A stretch of DNA of 7,957 bases, taken from assembly GCA_026195755.1 (NCBI GenBank), contig JAPHRL010000228.1, positions 1 through 7,957 of the forward strand, written 5' to 3'. The DNA comes from Kangiella sp. (lineage in GTDB: Bacteria > Pseudomonadota > Gammaproteobacteria > Enterobacterales > Kangiellaceae). Shown piece after piece: positions 1-4,836 of the stretch. Position 1 is the first letter of the stretch, and each line of letters begins with the position of its first letter. The position numbers and the translations under genes are program-made. The notes beneath the pieces are model-generated. The model worked only from the letters and a program-made list of their open reading frames with translations, made no database searches and had not been told where the DNA came from.

Positions 1-198
1 AATCCCCGTTAACCAGCGAGCAAGAGTGGATAAGGTGCGCGCTAACCATTTCCAATTTGCCTTCCATAATTTGTGCGCCAAACGGTGAAACCAAACGGCA
101 TGCAGGCCAGGATAATTGGTCAAGATTTCAAAGTTGTTACGCGCCGCTGGATCGCGGTGGTACACACTTTTAATGTCTTCTTTCATGCGCTTAAACAT
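1..198 (-). CDS. cysE: Serine O-acetyltransferase CysE, N-terminal part (truncated by the window edge)
   Basis: The first 66 codons of a minus-strand gene are present and the rest lies off the left edge. The translation begins MFKRMKEDIKSVYHRDPAAR and continues through the stretch YPGLHAVWFHRLAHKLW (residues 29-45) to a window-edge LTGI. This is the N-terminal helical part of the short bacterial serine acetyltransferases, which precedes the left-handed beta-helix hexapeptide domain. The long enterobacterial form has roughly 80 extra N-terminal residues that are absent here. CysE acetylates L-serine with acetyl-CoA in the cytoplasm, the first step of cysteine synthesis. The ATG at 198 is preferred because AAAAGG (212-207) lies 8 bases upstream; an in-frame ATG at 186 is less well placed. 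It follows trmJ closely and is probably cotranscribed with it. The acetyltransferase active site cannot be seen in this window. Confidence 0.9.
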   Translation of the reverse strand, partial: MFKRMKEDIKSVYHRDPAARNNFEILTNYPGLHAVWFHRLAHKLWKANWKWLARTLSTLARWLTGI

Positions 199-206
199 AC
201 TATGAG

Positions 207-213
207 CCTTTTA
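207..213 (-). promoter_or_regulatory. cysE ribosome binding site overlapping the trmJ stop codon
   Basis: On the minus strand the bases read TAAAAGG: the trmJ stop codon TAA runs straight into the cysE Shine-Dalgarno AAAAGG, 8 bases before the cysE ATG at 198. A ribosome finishing trmJ would uncover or directly reload this site, so translational coupling is likely. It also fixes the cysE start. Confidence 0.6.
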
Positions 214-1056
214 CTTTACATGCCGCTTTATATACTTATCAATAGAGGATAGAAACCCTCGTAAGATATTGACCTCACCTTTATTAAGGCGAGCCTTTGC
301 TAAAATCCTGCGTATTCTAGCAGGTAATAATTTAGGTTGCTCGGGGTTGTAGAAGTCCGTTTTGTTCATAGCTGATTCCAAGTGGTTATATAACCCATCA
401 ACCTCTTCAAAACTGGCCAACTGTTCGCTGTCTTTGTCATGCTCTAAATCAGCTTCCACACCATGAGTTGAACTATAATCGGAATCACCATCAATAGAAT
501 GTGAATCTTCTCCAACTGATTCAGCTGTAATTTTACTGGCCAGCCTGATTTCATAGGCAACCAGTTGAACCGCCGAAGCAAGGTTCAGTGACATGTATTC
601 AGGATTTGCTGGAATGTTGACGTGATAATGGCATAACTGTAATTCTTCATTCAACAAGCCAGTGCTTTCGCGACCAAACATAATCGCTACCGGACGCGCT
701 TCTTTTTGTTCTTTGATGAGCTCCCCCATCTCCCGAGGCTCAATCAAAGGCCAGGGCAAAGCACGGTTACGCGAGCTGGTACCAATAATTAGCCGGCAAT
801 CTGCCAAAGCTTCCTCAACAGTTTCAACGACTTGTGCATTTTCCAACACATCCAGAGCTCCGGATGAGCGAACCATGGCTTCTTCAGAGGGAAAGTCCTT
901 AGGCTTGACCAGAACCAAGTGCTTCAAGCCCATGGTTTTCATAGCACGAGCTGCCGCGCCGATATTACCCGGGTGGCTAGTCTGACAAAGCACTATCTTA
1001 ATGCTGTCTAGTAGTTGCGGATCAAATTGTGGCTCTTGAGGCGTGGAATTACTCAT
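211..1056 (-). CDS. trmJ: tRNA (cytidine/uridine-2'-O-)-methyltransferase TrmJ
   Basis: This is a 281-residue SPOUT-class (TrmH family) methyltransferase. In E. coli the enzyme methylates the ribose of position 32 of several tRNAs, using S-adenosylmethionine. Motif 1 is HPGNIGAAARAMKTMGL (residues 28-44), where R37 aligns with the conserved Arg23 of the E. coli enzyme. Motif 2 is MFGRESTGLLNEEL (126-139). Motif 3, which forms part of the knotted SAM site, is IPANPEYMSLNLASAVQ (148-164). A C-terminal helical extension follows at about 213-281. The protein is longer than E. coli TrmJ (about 246 residues) because of a short N-terminal extension and an acidic, Ser/Asp/Glu-rich insert at about 177-216 between the SPOUT domain and the tail. 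No strong Shine-Dalgarno precedes the ATG at 1056, so that start is less certain than the identity. It is divergent from suhB and immediately upstream of cysE. Confidence 0.93.
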   Translation of the reverse strand: MSNSTPQEPQFDPQLLDSIKIVLCQTSHPGNIGAAARAMKTMGLKHLVLVKPKDFPSEEAMVRSSGALDVLENAQVVETVEEALADCRLIIGTSSRNRALPWPLIEPREMGELIKEQKEARPVAIMFGRESTGLLNEELQLCHYHVNIPANPEYMSLNLASAVQLVAYEIRLASKITAESVGEDSHSIDGDSDYSSTHGVEADLEHDKDSEQLASFEEVDGLYNHLESAMNKTDFYNPEQPKLLPARIRRILAKARLNKGEVNILRGFLSSIDKYIKRHVK

Positions 1057-1137
1057 AAGGTGTTGAAAAGAAGAAAAAAATTAAAGCAATATGATAACAA
1101 AGCGTAAAGGATTACCCTATTTAATAATGATAAATAT

Positions 1138-1165
1138 TTTACCTGGTATAAATATTTGGTATGAT
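1138..1165 (+). promoter_or_regulatory. Predicted sigma70 promoter of suhB
   Basis: A -35 box TTTACC (1138-1143, 4 of 6 consensus bases) and a -10 box TATGAT (1160-1165, 5 of 6) are separated by 16 bases. Transcription would start near 1171-1173. The segment between the -10 box and the start is GCGCCC (1166-1171), a G/C-rich discriminator of the kind found at stringently controlled rRNA and ribosomal promoters. The 28 bases before the -35 box are almost purely A/T, like an UP element. All of this is read from sequence; activity and ppGpp control are inference. Confidence 0.6.
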
Positions 1166-1175
1166 GCGCCCGTTT

Positions 1176-1191
1176 TTGGCCTTAGAGCCAA
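1176..1191 (+). promoter_or_regulatory. boxB-like hairpin in the suhB leader
   Basis: TTGGC (1176-1180) and GCCAA (1187-1191) form a perfect 5-bp stem around the 6-base loop CTTAGA. The hairpin starts only about 4 bases after the predicted transcription start and ends 2 bases before the boxA-like element, which is the boxB-then-boxA order of bacterial rRNA leaders. No T-run follows, so it is not an intrinsic terminator. Confidence 0.55.
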
Positions 1192-1193
1192 CA

Positions 1194-1204
1194 GTTCTTT
1201 GACA
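1194..1204 (+). promoter_or_regulatory. boxA-like Nus-factor recognition element in the suhB leader
   Basis: GTTCTTTGACA matches the E. coli rRNA boxA core GCTCTTTAACA at 9 of 11 positions. NusB and ribosomal protein S10 (NusE) bind boxA RNA. In E. coli, suhB itself has a boxA in its leader and is repressed by the Nus complex, of which SuhB is a member. Here the element abuts the G-rich stretch GTGGTGG (1205-1211), the only Shine-Dalgarno candidate for the ATG at 1221. A Nus complex on boxA would therefore sit next to or over the ribosome site. Confidence 0.6.
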
Positions 1205-1220
1205 GTGGTGGTATATCAAT

Positions 1221-1997
1221 ATGAATGCGTACAAAACAATTGCCGTGCGTGCGGCTAATCGTGCGGGTGACTATATAGCGAAAGCGTTTAATGATCGTGA
1301 TCGTATTATTTCGCAAAGCAAAGGTTTAAATGACTTTGTCAGCAACATCGATGAGCAAGCAGAATATCTGATTATTGATACCATTAAAAAAAGCTATCCT
1401 GATCATGCCATTTACGCTGAAGAGAGCGGCCATCAGGGCAATAGCGACATTGTCTGGGTCATCGATCCGCTCGATGGCACTACCAACTTCCTTCGTGGCA
1501 TTCCTCACTTCTCTATTTCCATTGCCGTTCGTCAGAAAGGCAAAACGGTTGCGGCAGTGGTTTATGATCCACTACAGGATGAGATGTTCAGTGCAGCAAA
1601 CGGTTCAGGTGCACAGCTAAATAACAAACGCCTACGCGTTAGTAATGCTAAGAAACTGGAAAATGCTGTATTAGCAACAGGCTTCCCATTCCGCGAAGGA
1701 CAAGACCTGGAAAAATACATGGAATATTTCCAAACTCTTTATCCACACTGCATCGATATGCGTCGCGCAGGCTCAGCAGCTTTAGATTTAGCTTATGTTG
1801 CGGCCGGTCGTCTTGATGGTTTCTGGGAGTTTGGACTAAGTGATTGGGATACTGCCGCAGGCGCTTTGATCGTTAAAGAAGCTGGCGGTATGGTCAGCGA
1901 CATCAAAGGTAACCAATACACAGGCGATTCAGCGAGCATTCTGGCAGCGAACCCTGGCGTATTCAAGCACTTCCTGCAAACAGTCAAAAATATCTAA
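1221..1997 (+). CDS. suhB: Inositol-1-monophosphatase / Nus-complex factor SuhB
   Basis: This is a 258-residue member of the inositol monophosphatase family, of normal length. The metal-binding residues are all visible: E67 and E68 in AEESG, then D82, P83, L84, D85 in the signature IDPLDGTTNF (81-90), and D210 in the C-terminal signature SDWDTAAGALIVKEAGG (207-223). The protein should hydrolyse inositol monophosphates with Mg2+. In E. coli SuhB also joins NusA, NusB, S10 and NusG in the rRNA antitermination complex; the segment MRRAGSAALDLAYVAAGR (180-197) is very close to the E. coli sequence as I recall it. The gene has its own predicted promoter and a 49-base leader with a hairpin and boxA, suggesting autoregulation. 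It is divergent from trmJ and 115 bases upstream of the DUF1338 gene. Identity is secure; its role in rRNA transcription here is inferred from the family. Confidence 0.95.
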   Translation: MNAYKTIAVRAANRAGDYIAKAFNDRDRIISQSKGLNDFVSNIDEQAEYLIIDTIKKSYPDHAIYAEESGHQGNSDIVWVIDPLDGTTNFLRGIPHFSISIAVRQKGKTVAAVVYDPLQDEMFSAANGSGAQLNNKRLRVSNAKKLENAVLATGFPFREGQDLEKYMEYFQTLYPHCIDMRRAGSAALDLAYVAAGRLDGFWEFGLSDWDTAAGALIVKEAGGMVSDIKGNQYTGDSASILAANPGVFKHFLQTVKNI

Positions 1998-2042
1998 AAC
2001 ATCGTAAAATCCAATCTTTTTCAGATATCACTAGAGAACGAC

Positions 2043-2067
2043 GGGCCAATTATTATACAATTGGTCT
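2043..2067 (+). promoter_or_regulatory. Hairpin in the suhB-DUF1338 intergenic region
   Basis: GGGCCAATT (2043-2051) pairs with AATTGGTCT (2059-2067) around a 7-base loop: a 9-bp stem including two G-U pairs. Only a few scattered T residues follow, so intrinsic termination would be weak. It could be a weak or Rho-assisted terminator after suhB, an RNA processing site, or a structure in the leader of the downstream gene. No convincing promoter is seen in the 115-base gap, so read-through from suhB is plausible. Confidence 0.3.
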
Positions 2068-2112
2068 GTCCTCTTACCAGATTCACGCAAAAGCACAAAG
2101 GTAGTTATTGAT

Positions 2113-2910
2113 ATGAATACTCTTTTTAATGCACTTTGGGAAGATTATATTGAAATCACTCCAGACGCATTGACTATTCACAATAAATTCAAAGAATTAG
2201 GTGAAGAAGTTATCACCAACGATCACATCGCGTTAAGAACCTTTAATGACGGTTTGATCAGCCTCAAGCACATTGGCGAGTATCTTAAGCAATTTGGTTA
2301 CCAGGAAGCTGGCGAATACCATTTTGAAGAAAAGAAACTCTACGCCAAACATTTTGCTCATGAAACCGATCAAGACGCTCCTAAAATCTTCGTCAGCGAA
2401 TTGCTACTGGAAGAATTTTCTCCAGAGCTGCAAATGTTCTGCCGCGGCTTAATTGCAGAAGCCAACTGGAATATCGGCAAAAATGGCTTACAACTGCCGA
2501 GCCGTCCTTGGGGTAAAATTTCTCGCACAGCTTACGAAAAATTGCTGGAAGAAAGTGAGTATGCAGCCTGGCTAGCTGCCTTTGGCTTGCGCGCAAATCA
2601 CTTTACGGTTTCAATCAACCATCTTACAAAATTGGGAACGATTGAAGACGTAAACGAGTATCTCAAGCAACAAAAATTTGAACTCAACACCAGTGGCGGC
2701 GAGATCAAAGGCAACGAAGACGTTTGCTTAAAACAAAGCTCTACCATGGCCAACATGGTCGACTGGAAATTTGAAGACGGCACCTACTCTATCCGCTCAT
2801 GCTTCTATGAGTTTGCAGAGCGCTTTGCCATGAACAATGGCGAGCTTTACCAAGGATTCGTTGCAGCAAGTGCCGACAAAATTTTTGAGTCGACAAACGC
2901 AGCAGCTTAA
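2113..2910 (+). CDS. DUF1338 domain protein, short HglS/YdcJ-like putative metal-dependent dioxygenase
   Basis: This 265-residue cytoplasmic protein has no signal peptide or membrane segment and resembles the DUF1338 superfamily. The characterised member, HglS of Pseudomonas putida, is an Fe(II) enzyme that converts 2-oxoadipate to D-2-hydroxyglutarate in lysine catabolism; E. coli YdcJ is another member. Candidate metal ligands are H38 in NDHIALRTF (36-44), H163 in ANHFTVSINHL (161-171) and E233 in CFYEFAERF (230-238). R42 sits four residues after H38, as does a substrate arginine in HglS as I recall it. The protein is much shorter than HglS and YdcJ (roughly 450 residues), so it lacks sequence those enzymes have and its substrate cannot be assumed. 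AAAGG (2097-2101) precedes the ATG at 2113 by 11 bases. It ends just before a strong bidirectional terminator. Family membership is fairly sure; the reaction is not. Confidence 0.8.
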   Translation: MNTLFNALWEDYIEITPDALTIHNKFKELGEEVITNDHIALRTFNDGLISLKHIGEYLKQFGYQEAGEYHFEEKKLYAKHFAHETDQDAPKIFVSELLLEEFSPELQMFCRGLIAEANWNIGKNGLQLPSRPWGKISRTAYEKLLEESEYAAWLAAFGLRANHFTVSINHLTKLGTIEDVNEYLKQQKFELNTSGGEIKGNEDVCLKQSSTMANMVDWKFEDGTYSIRSCFYEFAERFAMNNGELYQGFVAASADKIFESTNAAA

Positions 2911-2932
2911 TTTCATTCATCAATGACCAAAA

Positions 2933-2962
2933 TAAAAAAACCGCCAATTGGCGGTTTTTTTA
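2933..2962. terminator. Bidirectional intrinsic terminator between the DUF1338 gene and etfA
   Basis: This is a perfect 30-bp palindrome: a core CCGCCAATTGGCGG (2941-2954) flanked by seven A (2934-2940) and seven T (2955-2961). Read on either strand it gives a G/C-rich hairpin followed by a U-run. It lies between two convergent genes (stops at 2910 and 2977), so it can end both transcripts. Confidence 0.92.
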
Positions 2963-2976
2963 GGTAAAGCTTATAT

Positions 2977-3906
2977 CTAAAGTGCTTCTATCAACTCAGG
3001 AACCACTTTAAATAAGTCAGCTACCAAACCATAGTCGGCAACTTGGAAGATTGGAGCTTCTTCATCTTTGTTGATGGCAACAATCACTTTAGAATCTTTC
3101 ATGCCTGCCAAGTGTTGGATGGCGCCAGAAATACCGACTGCTATATACAATTCAGGAGCAACGATCTTACCGGTTTGACCAACCTGATAATCGTTAGGCA
3201 CAAAGCCGGCGTCCACTGCTGCACGCGATGCACCAACTGCTGCACCTAATTTATCAGCCAGTTGCTCAAGCATGGCGAAGTTTTCACCATTGCCCATACC
3301 GCGACCACCTGAAACAATGACTTTGGCAGATGTTAATTCCGGACGCTCTGACTCAGTTAGCTCTTCACCAACATAATCAACTAAAGCGCCATGCTCTGTA
3401 GTGCCGATCGACTCTACAGAAGCTGAACCACCTTCGTGTGACAAAGCATCAAACGCTGTTGCGCGGACAGTGATGACTTTCTTAGCATCGGTACTTTTTA
3501 CGGTAGCAATGGCATTGCCTGCATATACAGGACGCTTAAAAGTATCGTCGCTTTCTATGGCAATGATGTCTGAAATTTGTTGGACATCCAGTAGAGCTGC
3601 GATACGTGGTGCAATATTTTTACCGAAGGTTGTTGCTGGCGCAAGAATATGAGTAAAACTCTCAGCTTGCTCAACCACTAACTTATCTAAGTCTTCAGCC
3701 AACAAGTGCGCATAATGCTCAGCTTCGGCCAAAAGAACTTTATCGACACCTTCGGCTTTAGCAGCTTCGTCAGCAACTGACTTACAATCATGACCGGCAA
3801 CCAAGACTACCGTATCACCATCTAAATGCTTAGCGGCAGCAATGGTGTTAAATGTCGCAGGCTGCAACTCGCTGTTATTATGTTCTGCAATGATTAAAGT
3901 GGCCAT
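2977..3906 (-). CDS. etfA: Electron transfer flavoprotein subunit alpha
   Basis: This 309-residue alpha subunit of the soluble ETF heterodimer carries the redox FAD, which takes electrons from acyl-CoA and other flavin dehydrogenases. The FAD domain is complete: VSGGRGMGNGENF (198-210), GASRAAVDAGFVPND (225-239), QVGQTGK (241-247), and the alpha-subunit signature LYIAVGISGAIQHLAG (253-268) continuing to VIVAIN (274-279). S227, R228, T245 and H265 match the human FAD-contacting residues S248, R249, T266 and H286, so the cofactor site looks intact. The N-terminal domain (1-190) has the usual alpha/beta fold without a targeting peptide. Its ATG overlaps the etfB stop by one base (TAATG), with AAGGTGAT just upstream, so the two subunits are coupled. 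Its 3' end faces a bidirectional terminator. Confidence 0.97.
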   Translation of the reverse strand: MATLIIAEHNNSELQPATFNTIAAAKHLDGDTVVLVAGHDCKSVADEAAKAEGVDKVLLAEAEHYAHLLAEDLDKLVVEQAESFTHILAPATTFGKNIAPRIAALLDVQQISDIIAIESDDTFKRPVYAGNAIATVKSTDAKKVITVRATAFDALSHEGGSASVESIGTTEHGALVDYVGEELTESERPELTSAKVIVSGGRGMGNGENFAMLEQLADKLGAAVGASRAAVDAGFVPNDYQVGQTGKIVAPELYIAVGISGAIQHLAGMKDSKVIVAINKDEEAPIFQVADYGLVADLFKVVPELIEAL

Positions 3907-4655
3907 TAGATCACCTTCGCTTCATTTTTCAATTTATCAACCAGTTCGGCAACAGTTTCAACTTTGATACCTTCTTTGCGTGCTGGTGGATTTTCCACTT
4001 TAAGCGTCTCTGTGCGTGGCGCTACATCAACACCAAGGTCAGCTATCGCAAGCTCTTCAAGCGGCTTACGTTTTGCTTTCATAATGTTCGGTAAAGAAGC
4101 AAAACGAGGTTCGTTTAAACGTAAGTCTGTGGTGATAATCGCTGGCAACTTAACATCCAAAGTTTGCAGACCGCCATCAATCTCACGAGTAACCTGAGCT
4201 TTACCATCGGCAACTTCTACTTTAGAAGCAAAAGTACCCTGCCCCCAACCTAGAAGAGCGCCAAGCATCTGACCGGTCTGGTTATTATCGCCATCGATTG
4301 ACTGTTTGCCCAGAAGAACCATCTCAGGCTGCTCTTTATCAACCAGAGTCTTCAAAACCTTGGCTACCGCTAAAGGCTCAACTGCGTCGTCTGTTTTAAC
4401 CAGAATGGCACGATCCGCACCAAGAGCTAGCGCAGTACGCAAGCTTTCCTGGCACTGCTGATTACCAATAGAAACTACTATCACTTCGCTGGCTACGCCC
4501 TGTTCTTTCAAGCGCACCGCTTCTTCGACAGCAATCTCACAGAATGGATTCATGGACATTTTCACATTAGCGGTTTCGACGCCAGTGTTGTCCGCCTTAA
4601 CGCGAACTTTAACATTCGCATCAATAACACGTTTTATTGCAACGAGAATTTTCAT
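3906..4655 (-). CDS. etfB: Electron transfer flavoprotein subunit beta
   Basis: This 249-residue beta subunit is of normal length and belongs to the group that includes mitochondrial ETF. It has the AMP-binding segments MNPFCEIAVEEAVRLKEQ (35-52) and GKQSIDGDNNQTGQMLGALL (116-135), and the beta-subunit signature VTREIDGGLQTLDVKLPAII (155-174). The stretch RLNEPRFASLPNIMKAKRKP (179-198) closely matches the human recognition loop that docks onto acyl-CoA dehydrogenases; L188 corresponds to human L195. A housekeeping ETF serving beta-oxidation and amino-acid dehydrogenases is therefore more likely than a bifurcating or FixAB type. AGGG lies about 6 bases before the ATG at 4655. It is the first gene of the etfBA operon and divergent from etfQO. 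Confidence 0.97.
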   Translation of the reverse strand: MKILVAIKRVIDANVKVRVKADNTGVETANVKMSMNPFCEIAVEEAVRLKEQGVASEVIVVSIGNQQCQESLRTALALGADRAILVKTDDAVEPLAVAKVLKTLVDKEQPEMVLLGKQSIDGDNNQTGQMLGALLGWGQGTFASKVEVADGKAQVTREIDGGLQTLDVKLPAIITTDLRLNEPRFASLPNIMKAKRKPLEELAIADLGVDVAPRTETLKVENPPARKEGIKVETVAELVDKLKNEAKVI

Positions 4656-4739
4656 GAAAACCCTATCTATGTATAATTTCGCCAGATATAGACGACTGGA
4701 GCGCCTATCTTTAGTAAAATAGGCCGCAATGGTGACGTT

Positions 4740-4772
4740 TTAAGGCCTTAAGGTCAATAGTAAACGGTCAAT
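4740..4772. promoter_or_regulatory. Palindrome and direct repeat in the etfB-etfQO divergent control region
   Basis: The 181-bp region between two divergent starts (4656-4836) contains the perfect 12-bp palindrome TTAAGGCCTTAA (4740-4751), which overlaps a second one, CCTTAAGG (4746-4753). It also has the direct repeat GGTCAAT at 4752-4758 and 4766-4772, 14 bases apart. This may be an operator that serves both genes, since ETF and ETF-QO are needed together. I could not match it to the FadR or PsrA consensus, and no clear -35/-10 pair stands out on either strand. Regulator identity is unknown. Confidence 0.35.
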
Positions 4773-4822
4773 TTGCGCCGAATTTGAACAGATTTTAACC
4801 GTTTTTGAGTAAAAAAACAGAT

Positions 4823-4830
4823 AAGGGGAG
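4823..4830 (+). promoter_or_regulatory. Strong ribosome binding site that selects a GTG start for etfQO
   Basis: AAGGGGAG lies 6 bases before GTG at 4837. The next in-frame ATG at 4852 has no Shine-Dalgarno at a useful distance, so the GTG start is favoured, giving the N-terminus MEREFMEFDVVIVG. Confidence 0.75.
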
Positions 4831-4836
4831 AATTAA

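Noticed and set aside
662..985. Open frame of 107 codons on the plus strand inside trmJ
   Set aside because: It lies opposite a well-conserved methyltransferase gene, its translation resembles no family I know, and it has no good ribosome site. It is a shadow frame.
2054..2059. TATACA as a -10 box for the DUF1338 gene
   Set aside because: It lies in the loop of a hairpin, with no acceptable -35 hexamer at the right distance.
4784..4812. TTGAAC as a -35 box for etfQO
   Set aside because: The hexamers 16-18 bases downstream match the -10 consensus poorly, so I did not call a promoter.
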